Shown piece after piece: positions 17,752-25,759 of a DNA stretch of 64,000 nt; within the stretch, counting starts at the first letter, position 1; each line of letters starts with the position of its first letter. The stretch comes from Laceyella putida (GTDB lineage: Bacteria > Bacillota > Bacilli > Thermoactinomycetales > Thermoactinomycetaceae). The DNA is taken from assembly GCF_042665195.1 (NCBI RefSeq), contig NZ_JBHTBW010000019.1, positions 62,001 to 126,000 of the forward strand, in the 5' to 3' direction. The notes beneath the pieces were generated by a model. It ran no database searches and was not told the DNA's origin. It saw only the letters and a list, made by a program, of their open reading frames with translations. Position numbers and translations under genes: made by a program.

Positions 17752-18525
17752 ATGCGCAATGAATGGTCGTTCCAGCATAAAAAACGGCGTCAAGAACAAA
17801 TGCGATTATGGAAGAAAGGACTCCCCGCCGAGCGAACGTGGGGAAAAGAGGTGGATTTCTATAAGGAGCATCCAACCCCCGAGCTTGCGCCGTGGAATCA
17901 GACGACTTGGAAACAGCGGGTTTCGGCCAAAGGAAAAAAGAAATTTCAGACGCAACTCATTGTGACAATGATGTTGTTTGCATTAACTTTTCTGGTGTTT
18001 CGCTCACAGTCACCTGCCATGCATCCGGTGCAAGCGTGGATGACGGATTCTTTGACGAAAGAAACGGCATTCACCCGCATATCAGAGTGGTTTGAGCGGT
18101 ATGCGGGGGGATCTCCCGCGATTCTGCCCGCCTTTTTGCCAGGGAAAAAATCGGCATCCCAACCGCAAGAAGTGCCCTGGCTCATTCCTGTACGCGGGGA
18201 ACTCGTGCTGCCATTTGATGAAAAGCGGAAGGGGCTGATTCTCCGTACCGCCCCCCATGCCTCCGTCCGTGCGGCCCGGGATGGCTGGGTCACGTTTGCG
18301 GACGAGAAGAAAGGGATGGGGCGGTTAGTGGTCGTTAAGCATGCCAATGGACAAGAAACGTGGTATGGTTGGTTGCAGGAAATCAAAGTGAAGCAAAAGG
18401 ATTGGATCAAGCGCGGGCAAGTGATTGGCTCGGTCCCTGAGATGAAGGAACAGGCGTATTTTTATTTTGCCCTAAAGAAACAACAGCAATTTGTCGATCC
18501 CGCGGATGTGATTCCATTTGAATAA
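17752..18525 (+). CDS. spoIVFA: SpoIVFA-like membrane protein with degenerate M23 domain
   Basis: SpoIVFA anchors and inhibits the SpoIVFB protease that activates pro-SigK in the mother cell. The 257-residue protein has a charged N-terminal region, one membrane span near residues 67-84, and a C-terminal M23 (LysM/peptidase-like) domain from about 150. There the pattern LPFDEKRKGLILRT.PH..V.AA..G.V is clear. The metal ligands of active M23 enzymes (HxxxD and HxH) are missing: LILRTAPHAS and YFYFALKK occupy their places. This is as expected for SpoIVFA. Several in-frame starts exist; ATG 17752 is best spaced from AGGTGAT at 17741. It overlaps spoIVFB. Confidence 0.85.
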   Translation: MRNEWSFQHKKRRQEQMRLWKKGLPAERTWGKEVDFYKEHPTPELAPWNQTTWKQRVSAKGKKKFQTQLIVTMMLFALTFLVFRSQSPAMHPVQAWMTDSLTKETAFTRISEWFERYAGGSPAILPAFLPGKKSASQPQEVPWLIPVRGELVLPFDEKRKGLILRTAPHASVRAARDGWVTFADEKKGMGRLVVVKHANGQETWYGWLQEIKVKQKDWIKRGQVIGSVPEMKEQAYFYFALKKQQQFVDPADVIPFE

Positions 18526-19396
18526 ACATCGGGGCGGGAGAACACCGTTCAAAATCCATCCGCTGTTTTGGCTGGTGATCGGATCGGGCGTATGGACAGG
18601 ATATTTTATTGAGTTATTCACCCTGTTTGTCGTCGTACTTGTCCATGAATTGGGCCATCTCGCCGCGGCACAGGCGGTGGGATGGCGAATACGCTCATTG
18701 GAACTGCTCCCGTTTGGCGGGGTGCTGCATGTAGATGAATGGGGGACGGTGCCAGCGCGGGATGAAGTGGTGGTGGCCCTGGCCGGCCCCTTTCAGCATT
18801 TATTCATGATTTTATTCAGTCTCCTCTTTTACCGCATCGGCTATTGGAGTGAGCATTGGACGGTGTACTTTATTCAGGCGAACTGCATGATTGCCTGTTT
18901 TAATCTGTTGCCGATTTATCCGCTTGACGGCGGAAAAGTGCTGCAAGCGGTGATGAGTTATTTCTTTCCTTATCGTTTGTGCATCAGCTTTACCCTGATC
19001 TTCAGCATGGTCTTGTCCTGTTTTTTGCTTGTTTGTGCGTTTCTCCTGCCTGAGACCGGGATATGGCTCCACCTTGCCGGCATCGCCCTGTTTCTCCTCT
19101 TTTCCAATGTTATGGCCTGGCGGCAGAAGAACTTCCAATATATCCGCTTCTTGCTGAGCCGTTCCGAGATTCACCCACCACCGTCCGGACATAAGAAAAA
19201 ACTGAGCGTTTTGGCGGATACGCCCTTGAAACGGGCGATTAAACACTTATACAAGGAAAAGATCCATGAGTGGGAAGTGTTGGATCGACAAGGGCGTGTA
19301 CTCGGGTGCGTGACGGAAAAACGTATGCTGGACATGTGCGTGAACAAAGGCTTGCATTATCTGAAAGTGAAGGAACTCTTGCCCAAGAGCGGCTAG
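18518..19396 (+). CDS. spoIVFB: Site-2 protease SpoIVFB (pro-SigK processing enzyme)
   Basis: SpoIVFB is an intramembrane zinc metalloprotease that cleaves pro-SigK in the mother cell after engulfment. The 292-residue protein has the catalytic HELGH at 43-47 and the third zinc ligand Asp137 in NLLPIYPLDGG. It has several membrane segments and a soluble C-terminal CBS-like region after about 225 that senses ATP in the B. subtilis enzyme. It starts at TTG 18518, inside the end of spoIVFA; the N-terminus MNK-H matches the B. subtilis protein start as remembered. Coupled translation with its inhibitor is conserved. Confidence 0.93.
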   Translation: MNKHRGGRTPFKIHPLFWLVIGSGVWTGYFIELFTLFVVVLVHELGHLAAAQAVGWRIRSLELLPFGGVLHVDEWGTVPARDEVVVALAGPFQHLFMILFSLLFYRIGYWSEHWTVYFIQANCMIACFNLLPIYPLDGGKVLQAVMSYFFPYRLCISFTLIFSMVLSCFLLVCAFLLPETGIWLHLAGIALFLLFSNVMAWRQKNFQYIRFLLSRSEIHPPPSGHKKKLSVLADTPLKRAIKHLYKEKIHEWEVLDRQGRVLGCVTEKRMLDMCVNKGLHYLKVKELLPKSG

Positions 19397-19478
19397 CGAA
19401 GCAGTATATGTGTTATAATATTGACTATTTTTCGCGCTCTTAGATGCATAGTTGCAAAAATCATTCGCCAACCGACTA

Positions 19479-19608
19479 GGGCGTGTCTGGCAAATCAAGT
19501 TGACCATTGGGAGAAGGCGGAAAACCCTTTTCCCAATGAGCGCCGATGGACAAGTGAAGCGAATGGGAATACGGTTTTGGAGCCGCCGACATATTTATCA
19601 GACACGTC
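19479..19608 (+). mobile_element. 130-bp MITE-like element
   Basis: A 17-bp terminal inverted repeat is seen: GGGCGTGTCTGGCAAAT at 19479-19495 against the reverse complement of 19592-19608 (GGACGTGTCTGATAAAT), with 14 of 17 matching. Both ends are flanked by TA (19477-19478 and 19609-19610), a possible target duplication. Inside lies a second, near-perfect 13-bp inverted repeat (from CATTGGG near 19504 to CCCAATG near 19540). There is no transposase gene. The CGTGTCTG end resembles termini of IS5-type elements, but the family is not assigned. It sits between spoIVFB and the rplU promoter. Confidence 0.7.
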
Positions 19609-19690
19609 CTAATAAAAATTTATTTAAGTCCCATCATCCTTTTTGCAGGATTTTCATAAAGGTTAGCAAGAGTTACCATCAGAAAAGCTT

Positions 19691-19719
19691 TTGACAAGAG
19701 CAAACGGGTATGCTAACAT
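19691..19719 (+). promoter_or_regulatory. SigA-type promoter of rplU operon
   Basis: TTGACA (19691-19696), 17-nt spacer, TAACAT (19714-19719), with an upstream TGn making an extended -10 (TGCTAACAT). Confidence 0.8.
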
Positions 19720-19729
19720 AAGTCTTGTT

Positions 19730-19803
19730 GTCATTACCGCACATTACAGGATTTGAAAATAGGCCTAAGCCTTTCCTGACCATGGCGAGTCTCTATTAAG
19801 AGG
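19730..19803 (+). promoter_or_regulatory. L21 ribosomal protein leader
   Basis: The stretch contains the strongly conserved core of the Firmicute L21 leader RNA: ACATTACAGGATTTGAAA, then AGGCCTAAGCCTTTCCTGA and CCATGGCGAG, just before the rplU start. Such leaders are thought to let L21 (or another product of the operon) repress its own synthesis. Recognition is from sequence memory; an Rfam search (RF00559) would settle it. Confidence 0.88.
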
Positions 19804-19813
19804 AGGATTGTAG

Positions 19814-20125
19814 ATGTACGCTGTAATTGAAACTGGTGGTAAACAATACCGCGTGGAGAAGAACAGTGTTCTGTTCGTCGAAAAACTGCACGCTACTGAA
19901 GGCGAAACTGTGACTTTTGACAAAGTATTGCTCGTGAATAATGACGGTGAAACCAAAGTGGGCTCTCCGGTTGTTGAGGGTGCCAAAGTAGTTGGTAAAG
20001 TAGTTAAGCACGGCAAAGGAAAAAAAGTAACCGTGTTTAAATATAAACCAAAGAAAAACTACAAGCGTAAAAAAGGTCATCGTCAGCCATTTACCCAAGT
20101 TGTGATCGAAAGCATCGAGGGCTAA
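19814..20125 (+). CDS. rplU: 50S ribosomal protein L21
   Basis: L21 is a small 23S rRNA-binding protein of the large subunit. The 103-residue product starts MYAVIETGGKQYRV, the family signature, and ends with the basic KYKPKKNYKRKKGHRQ segment that contacts rRNA. AGAGGAGG precedes the ATG. It heads the rplU-prp-rpmA operon and overlaps the next start by one base. Confidence 0.98.
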   Translation: MYAVIETGGKQYRVEKNSVLFVEKLHATEGETVTFDKVLLVNNDGETKVGSPVVEGAKVVGKVVKHGKGKKVTVFKYKPKKNYKRKKGHRQPFTQVVIESIEG

Positions 20126-20466
20126 TGATACGGATTCTGGTGGAACGAAACGCGACTGGGCAAGTGGAGCGAGTGCTGGTCAAAGGGCATGCGAATTTCG
20201 CTGAAGAAGGGAAAGACCTCGTCTGTGCGGCAGTATCGGGGATCTCCATCGGTATGGTGAATGCCATCGAAACGATGTTCGGTGTACAAATTCATGCAGA
20301 TGATGATGGAGATGGCAAAGTAGATTGCCATCTGCCACGTGATGTGCATGATCCCGAGACTAGAGAAAAAATTCACTTGTTGCTGGAAGCCATGGTCGTT
20401 TCACTAAAGAATATGGCTGATGAGTTTCCGAAATATGTTACAATACAAGAACGTAATAGAAAATGA
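20125..20466 (+). CDS. prp: Ribosomal-processing cysteine protease Prp
   Basis: Prp removes the N-terminal extension of ribosomal protein L27 in Firmicutes. The 113-residue protein carries the catalytic pair at the family positions: His22 in KGHANFAEEGKD and Cys34 in DLVCAAVS. It sits between rplU and rpmA, and the latter encodes an L27 with a matching cleavable extension. B. subtilis calls this gene ysxB. The start overlaps the rplU stop codon. Confidence 0.94.
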   Translation: MIRILVERNATGQVERVLVKGHANFAEEGKDLVCAAVSGISIGMVNAIETMFGVQIHADDDGDGKVDCHLPRDVHDPETREKIHLLLEAMVVSLKNMADEFPKYVTIQERNRK

Positions 20467-20481
20467 AAAGAGGTGGACAAC

Positions 20482-20790
20482 ATGTTAAAACTTAACCTGC
20501 AATGCTTTGCATCTAAAAAAGGTGTAGGTTCCACAAAAAACGGTCGTGACAGCATTTCCAAACGTCTGGGCGTAAAACGCGGAGACGGTCAATTCGTATT
20601 GGCTGGCAACATCCTCGTTCGTCAACGCGGAACCAAAATCTACCCAGGTCTGAACGTAGGCCGCGGTGGAGACGACACCTTGTTTGCAAAAGCTGATGGT
20701 GTAGTACGCTTTGAGCGCTTTGGTCGTGACAAAAAGCGTGTAAGCATCGTTCCTGTAGCTGAAAAAGAAGCCGCTGCAGCACAAGCTTAA
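20482..20790 (+). CDS. rpmA: 50S ribosomal protein L27 with cleavable N-terminus
   Basis: L27 reaches toward the peptidyl-transferase centre. The 102-residue product begins MLKLNLQCF followed by ASKKGVGSTKNGRDS; the first nine residues form the Prp target, with cleavage expected after Phe9. ATG 20482 is chosen because AGAGGTGG precedes it; a GTG at 20473 opens the frame but lies inside the Shine-Dalgarno region. The C-terminal tail is Ala/Glu-rich. Confidence 0.98.
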   Translation: MLKLNLQCFASKKGVGSTKNGRDSISKRLGVKRGDGQFVLAGNILVRQRGTKIYPGLNVGRGGDDTLFAKADGVVRFERFGRDKKRVSIVPVAEKEAAAAQA

Positions 20791-20817
20791 TCATCGAAAC
20801 TGTAGCGCAACCACAAG

Positions 20818-20845
20818 CCCTGGCAACTTGCCGGGGTTTTTATTT
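20818..20845 (+). terminator. Terminator after rpmA
   Basis: CCCTGGC pairs with GCCGGGG (one T-G pair) across a 5-nt loop, followed by T-rich sequence. Confidence 0.8.
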
Positions 20846-20906
20846 TCCCGCAAAGTAAGGTAAAATAAGAAATTAAATGATAAAAGCAAGATGGGAGAGA
20901 TTAGAA

Positions 20907-21650
20907 GTGGAGCGAACCCTGTTTCAAATGATCAAAACCTACCTGCCAACCATTCTTATCATGATCGGTTGGTTGATTCAACCATTTGGAAAATTGGGGG
21001 AGCTCATTTTTTTTCTAGCCACTCTGGTTACGCTATTATGTAGTGGTTATTTCTCTTACATAAACTTCAAAAAACAAACTTGTCTTAAAGAAGCGGAACG
21101 GATTAAACAATTGCTGAGCCATGAACGGCATGATGCACTAAACCACATCCAAGTGATGATGGGTTATATGATGCTGAAAAAAACGGATCGGATCAAGACG
21201 TACTTAGAGCAGTGGGTGGAACGCGCCGGACAGGAGCGTCTGCTGTCCGAGTTTCGTTTCGCCCCGTTGGCGGTTGCCTTATTGACGCTCAAATATCGTT
21301 TTAAACATTGGGATCTTCAAGTGAAAATGGATGAAGCGATGAAGATGATCAGCCAAGAGGATGAGCAGCGGCTTTTATACTCCATGAACGCGCTCTTGGG
21401 CTGGTTGGAGAAAAAATTGGCGGATGAGAAAAGCTATCTAAAAGTGACGCTGACATTGAAGCAAGAAGCGGATATCATGGTAATGGCGATCGACGTGCTC
21501 GCAGATCAGGGGGAGCCCGTCACCTTGTTTGGTTCGGCGCAGGATTGGAGAAAATTACAACGAACCGTTTGTCGTTGGAAAGGGTCATGTAAGCTGATGG
21601 AGCACGGCAAAGGCTTGGAGTTGCAATTGAAGACGGGTCAGCAGAAATAG
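20907..21650 (+). CDS. spo0B: Sporulation phosphotransferase Spo0B
   Basis: Spo0B relays phosphate from Spo0F to Spo0A in the sporulation phosphorelay. The 247-residue protein has a hydrophobic N-terminus with about two membrane-like segments (11-28 and 33-50). This is followed by the phosphoacceptor helix SHERHDALNHIQVMMGY, where His75 is the expected phosphorylated residue, and a degenerate histidine-kinase-like C-terminal domain. The N-terminal hydrophobic extension is not present in B. subtilis Spo0B, which is cytosolic and begins near the His helix. GTG 20907 follows GGGAGAG; ATG 20877 is a weaker alternative. It lies between rpmA and obg, as in B. subtilis. Confidence 0.85.
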   Translation: MERTLFQMIKTYLPTILIMIGWLIQPFGKLGELIFFLATLVTLLCSGYFSYINFKKQTCLKEAERIKQLLSHERHDALNHIQVMMGYMMLKKTDRIKTYLEQWVERAGQERLLSEFRFAPLAVALLTLKYRFKHWDLQVKMDEAMKMISQEDEQRLLYSMNALLGWLEKKLADEKSYLKVTLTLKQEADIMVMAIDVLADQGEPVTLFGSAQDWRKLQRTVCRWKGSCKLMEHGKGLELQLKTGQQK

Positions 21651-21670
21651 ACAGGAAGGTGACGCTACGC

Positions 21671-22975
21671 ATGTTTGTAGATAAGGTCAAGGTATATGTA
21701 AAAGGCGGCGACGGCGGCAACGGGATGGTGGCGTTTCGACGCGAGAAGTATGTCCCGCTGGGAGGTCCCGCCGGTGGTGATGGCGGCAAAGGGGGCGATG
21801 TGGTTTTCGTGGTGGAAGAGGGGCTTCGCACCTTGATGGATTTCCGCTTCCAACGCCACTTCAAAGCCAAGCGCGGCGAAAATGGACGGTCCAAATCACA
21901 ACATGGTGCGGGTGCGGATGATCTCATCGTGAAAGTGCCTCCGGGCACCGTGGTGCGTGATGCGGAAACGGGAGCCTTGATTGCTGACCTGACCGAACAC
22001 GGACAACGCGCGGTCGTGGCGCGGGGCGGAAAAGGGGGACGTGGAAATATCCGTTTTGCCACACCCGTCAATCCGGCACCAGAGATTGCGGAAAATGGGG
22101 ATTTGGGTGAAGAGCGATGGGTGGAACTGGAGCTGAAACTATTGGCGGATATCGGTTTGGTTGGGTATCCCAGTGTGGGAAAATCCACTTTGCTATCCGT
22201 CGTGTCTGCCGCCAAACCCAAAATAGCTGCTTACCACTTTACCACCTTAACGCCTAACTTAGGCGTGGTTCGCATTGATGATGGCCGCAGTTTTGTCATG
22301 GCCGATTTGCCCGGTTTGATTGAAGGGGCGCATCAAGGCGTCGGATTGGGACACCAGTTTTTGCGCCATGTGGAACGTACCAAAGTGATCGTGCACGTGA
22401 TTGATATGGCGGGATCCGAAGGACGCGATCCTTATGAAGACTATGTCCAGATCAACGAGGAATTAAAGTTGTACCGACAAGATTTGGAACATCGTCCGCA
22501 GATTATCGCTGCCAATAAAATGGACTTGCCTGAGGCGGAGGAACAACTGGAACGGTTTAAAGAGCAATTGGGGCCGGATATTCCCGTATATCCCATCTCT
22601 GCGGCAACCAGACAGGGACTGAAGGAATTGTTGTACGCCGCGGCCGATCTCCTAGACAAAGTGGAACGGGAAGCGCCGCCCGAACCGGTGGCGGAGCAAC
22701 AATTTATTGCGGAACGGAAAGTGTACAAAGCGGAAGCGGACAAGCCAGACTTTACGATACGGCGTGAGAACGAGCTGTATGTGGTCGAAGGGGAGCGCAT
22801 CGACCGATTGGTGCAAAAAACCAATTTTCAATATCAAGACAGCGTGATGCGGTTTGCGCGCACCTTGCGCCAGCTTGGCGTTGAAGAGGCCCTTCGCAAG
22901 CGTGGGGCGGAAAATGGAGATACTGTGATTATCGGTGGCATGGAATTTGAATTTAACGATGAACTTGATTTTTAA
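21671..22975 (+). CDS. obg: GTPase Obg
   Basis: Obg is an essential GTPase in 50S assembly and stress or sporulation signalling. The 434-residue protein shows the glycine-rich Obg fold (MFVDKVKVYVKGGDGGNG at the start), the G domain with G1 GYPSVGKST near 165, G3 DLPG and G4 NKMD, and a C-terminal OCT domain. The frame is open from GTG 21659, but ATG 21671 matches the family start. AGGAAGGTGA lies upstream. spo0B-obg is a conserved sporulation-linked pair. Confidence 0.97.
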   Translation: MFVDKVKVYVKGGDGGNGMVAFRREKYVPLGGPAGGDGGKGGDVVFVVEEGLRTLMDFRFQRHFKAKRGENGRSKSQHGAGADDLIVKVPPGTVVRDAETGALIADLTEHGQRAVVARGGKGGRGNIRFATPVNPAPEIAENGDLGEERWVELELKLLADIGLVGYPSVGKSTLLSVVSAAKPKIAAYHFTTLTPNLGVVRIDDGRSFVMADLPGLIEGAHQGVGLGHQFLRHVERTKVIVHVIDMAGSEGRDPYEDYVQINEELKLYRQDLEHRPQIIAANKMDLPEAEEQLERFKEQLGPDIPVYPISAATRQGLKELLYAAADLLDKVEREAPPEPVAEQQFIAERKVYKAEADKPDFTIRRENELYVVEGERIDRLVQKTNFQYQDSVMRFARTLRQLGVEEALRKRGAENGDTVIIGGMEFEFNDELDF

Positions 22976-23004
22976 GCTGGACGGGCAAAGGTCCAGCTTT
23001 TTTT
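22974..23004 (+). terminator. Terminator after obg
   Basis: AGCTGGAC pairs with GTCCAGCT (22991-22998), followed by seven T residues. Confidence 0.9.
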
Positions 23005-23114
23005 GCAGGTGATAACAAAGACCGGTGGGTGGTAACGATTGTGGAGCGCCGTATGGCCATGGATCACCCATAACTATCAGTTCCGCTTGGTTGAGTGGCG
23101 GGACTGGTGGCGCT

Positions 23115-23585
23115 TTACAGGTTGTGCTCTTTTTTGATCTTGTCAAGCAAATAGCGGCAACCGGCGGAGATCAAGCGATAGGTTTCTTCAAAATCGCCGG
23201 TATACCAAGGATCAGGCACTTTGGTATAAGTGGTGCCGGGGATGAAATCGACAAACCGGTACAGGGTGACGTCCGGGTTGCGGGCAATCTTGCGCATATT
23301 GCTGACATTGCTGTCATCCATGCCGATGATATATGTAAACTCATCAAAGTCGTTGGGCTTCACTTGACGCGCTTTTTGTCCGGCGTAGGAGATTCCCGCT
23401 TCATCCAATTTGGCGCGGGTTCCATGATGGGGCGGTTCCCCGATATGCCAGTCGCCGGTGCCGGCAGAATCGATATGGATTTGATCTTCAAGTCCTTCAG
23501 CTTTGACATAGTGGCGAAAAACCGCTTCTGCCATGGGTGAACGGCAAATGTTGCCCAAGCAAACGAATAATACAGAAATATTCAA
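23115..23585 (-). CDS. Low-molecular-weight protein-tyrosine phosphatase (YfkJ-like)
   Basis: These small cytosolic enzymes remove phosphate from tyrosine via a cysteine nucleophile. The 156-residue product has the P-loop CLGNICRS (Cys9, Arg15) at its N-terminus and the general-acid motif DPWYTGDF near residue 127. The overall pattern (SAGTGDWHIGEPPH, YIIGMD) is closer to B. subtilis YfkJ than to the arginine phosphatase YwlE. The start is TTG 23585, preceded by AAGGGGGAA; an upstream in-frame ATG at 23618 lacks such a site. It is transcribed against obg. A possible promoter on this strand is TTAAGA (23643-23638), 18 nt, TATGAT (23619-23614). Confidence 0.9.
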   Translation of the reverse strand: MNISVLFVCLGNICRSPMAEAVFRHYVKAEGLEDQIHIDSAGTGDWHIGEPPHHGTRAKLDEAGISYAGQKARQVKPNDFDEFTYIIGMDDSNVSNMRKIARNPDVTLYRFVDFIPGTTYTKVPDPWYTGDFEETYRLISAGCRYLLDKIKKEHNL

Positions 23586-23833
23586 GGACAATTCCCCCTT
23601 GATGTTGATTTTTATCATATGTTTGGCAATAACGTTATCTTAACATAAAATAAGCAAAATCTGACTAGAAGCTATTTCAGAAGGCCACAGGAATGGGGAA
23701 TATTGCGGTTATACCTGCTTTGGCATAGTTATTATAAATAAAAATGATCCACGGCATGCAACATATTTGGTCAAATGGAATGTCAAGGGTTATCACTACC
23801 TGGAAGATGTTGGGGAGGATGCGTTCATTCTGG

Positions 23834-23879
23834 TTGTCATGGTGCCGGGTTTATGATAATGTATGTGTAAACGGTTACA
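23834..23879 (+). promoter_or_regulatory. rbs operon promoter region with cre/RbsR-type operator
   Basis: A possible promoter is TTGTCA (23834-23839), 15 nt, GATAAT (23855-23860). Directly after the -10 is TGTAAACGGTTACA (23866-23879), which matches the CcpA cre consensus TGWNANCGNTNWCA at every position and is nearly palindromic, as LacI-family operators are. It can serve CcpA, RbsR or both, giving glucose repression and ribose induction. The rest of 23620-23833 is AT-rich, with nothing else I can name. Confidence 0.75.
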
Positions 23880-23895
23880 TAAAGGAGGGGGGAGA

Positions 23896-24885
23896 TTGGC
23901 TACCATCAGAGATGTGGCAAAAGCAGCAGGAGTATCGGTCGCCACCGTTTCGCGAGTGTTGAATGAAACGGGATATGTGCATGAAGACACAAGAAAGCGC
24001 GTGCTGGAAGCGATCAAACAGTTAGACTACAGCCCAAATGAAGTGGCTAGATCCCTTTTTAAAGGAGAATCAAGATTAATCGGGCTTCTACTTCCTGATA
24101 TCACCAACCCCTTCTTCCCGCAATTGGCGCGCGGCGTGGAAGACGTGATGCAAAAACAAGGATTTCGCTTAATCTTTGGCAATAGCGATGAAAACGCGGA
24201 AAAAGAACTTGATTATATCAATACGTTTATGCAAAACCATGTGATGGGCATTGTTTCGGCGACGTACAAGCCGGGCAACACCAACTACCGGAACTTACCC
24301 ATTCCCATCGTTTTTCTTGACCGGACGTCAGATGGCAATCCTTCGGTATATGCGGATGGGAAAGAAGGCGGAAGAATAGCGGCGACTGAGATCATAAAGC
24401 GGGGAAGCAAACGGGTCACTTTATTAAAGGGTCCGGAACATATACGGCCGGCACTGGACCGCTTTCAGGGTGCGCTGGAAGTATTGAGTGGATCCAAAGT
24501 GGATTTTTATGTGATGACCACAAACTCTTTTTCGTTTCAAGACGCCAAAAAGTGGGCAAACGAGCTGTTTGTCAAATATCCTGACACAGACGGAGTCATC
24601 GCCAGCAATGATATTGTGGCGACGGCGATCCTGCATGAAGCGTTGCGCCTCGGAAAATCGATCCCCCAAGAGCTTCAAATTATAGGATTTGACGATATTC
24701 CGCAGAGCAGTTTATCGTTTCCGCCCCTGTCCACAATCAGGCAGCCAGCGTATGACATGGGGAAAGAAGCGGCCAGGTTGCTGATTAAGCTCATAAAGAA
24801 AGAGAAGATAAAGAAAAAAAATATTCAAATGCCCGTTACATTTGTCGAGAGAAATACGACAAGAGAGGTTGATGAACATGGTTAA
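23896..24885 (+). CDS. rbsR: Ribose operon repressor, LacI family
   Basis: RbsR represses the ribose operon until ribose is present. The 329-residue protein has an N-terminal LacI helix-turn-helix (TIRDVAKAAGVSVATVSRVL, residues 3-22). A hinge helix (SPNEVARSL) and a periplasmic-binding-like effector domain (IGLLLPDITNPFF; IIGFDDIP) follow. The TTG 23896 start is behind AAAGGAGGGGGGAG and gives the usual N-terminus; the frame is open from 23863 in the operator itself. It is the first gene of the operon it probably controls, and overlaps rbsK by 8 bp. Confidence 0.93.
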   Translation: MATIRDVAKAAGVSVATVSRVLNETGYVHEDTRKRVLEAIKQLDYSPNEVARSLFKGESRLIGLLLPDITNPFFPQLARGVEDVMQKQGFRLIFGNSDENAEKELDYINTFMQNHVMGIVSATYKPGNTNYRNLPIPIVFLDRTSDGNPSVYADGKEGGRIAATEIIKRGSKRVTLLKGPEHIRPALDRFQGALEVLSGSKVDFYVMTTNSFSFQDAKKWANELFVKYPDTDGVIASNDIVATAILHEALRLGKSIPQELQIIGFDDIPQSSLSFPPLSTIRQPAYDMGKEAARLLIKLIKKEKIKKKNIQMPVTFVERNTTREVDEHG

Positions 24886-25759
24886 GATAGCGGTTGTCGG
24901 AAGCGCCTCGATGGATTTGGTGGTGACTTCTTCCAAACGCCCGGGTGCGGGGGAAACGGTGCTCGGGGAGGCATTCAAAACCGTCCCGGGTGGAAAAGGC
25001 GCCAACCAGGCCGTCGCAGCGGCGCGTCTGGGAGCGATTGTCTCCATGATCGGATGTGTGGGGGATGATCACTATGGAAAAGCCATCCTGCAGAACTTTA
25101 AAGAAAACAATGTTCGCACCGACTATGTGAAACCGGTTACAGATATGGAAAGCGGAACAGCCCACATCGTGTTGGCTGAAGGAGATAACAGCATTGTCGT
25201 TGTAAAAGGGGCAAACGATCGCGTCACTCCGCAATATGTCGAAAAAGCACTCAAGGTTATTCGTGAATCGGATATTGTTTTGATTCAACAGGAAATTCCG
25301 GAAGAAACCGTGGAGTATGTGAGCAAGATTTGTCACGACATTCGGGTTCCGCTTTTATTGAATCCGGCTCCCGCCCGGGCTTTAAGCCAAACCGTGATTG
25401 AAAAAGCGACATATTTGACACCAAATGAACATGAAGCATCCATCTTATTCGGTGGACTTAAGTCTGAAGAGGCATTGCGACGGTATCCAAACAAAGTGTT
25501 TATCACAGTTGGGAACAAGGGAGTGCGTTATCACGATGGTGAAAACGAAGTGCTCGTTCCAGCTTATCAAGTGGAAGCGGTGGATACGACGGGGGCGGGA
25601 GACACCTTTAATGCAGCGTTCGCGGTGGCTTTGGCAGAGGGAAAAAGCTTGCGGGAAAGCTTGCGTTTTGCGAACCGGGCAGCCTCTTTGTCCGTGATGA
25701 AGTTTGGAGCGCAAGGCGGAATGCCAACAAGAGCAGAAGTAGAGGAGAGCCTTGAATGA
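24878..25759 (+). CDS. rbsK: Ribokinase
   Basis: RbsK phosphorylates D-ribose to ribose 5-phosphate with ATP in the cytosol. The 293-residue PfkB-family protein shows both signatures: the N-terminal PGGKGANQAVAAARLG near residue 40 and the C-terminal DTTGAGDTFNAAFA near 237-250, where the second Asp is the catalytic base. ATG 24878 is preferred to 24872 because AGAGAGG is then 9 nt away. It overlaps rbsR and, by ATGA, rbsD. Confidence 0.96.
   Translation: MVKIAVVGSASMDLVVTSSKRPGAGETVLGEAFKTVPGGKGANQAVAAARLGAIVSMIGCVGDDHYGKAILQNFKENNVRTDYVKPVTDMESGTAHIVLAEGDNSIVVVKGANDRVTPQYVEKALKVIRESDIVLIQQEIPEETVEYVSKICHDIRVPLLLNPAPARALSQTVIEKATYLTPNEHEASILFGGLKSEEALRRYPNKVFITVGNKGVRYHDGENEVLVPAYQVEAVDTTGAGDTFNAAFAVALAEGKSLRESLRFANRAASLSVMKFGAQGGMPTRAEVEESLE

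Noticed and set aside
19421..19694. Frames of 60-80 codons across the MITE region
   Set aside because: They run through inverted repeats and a promoter, and look random.
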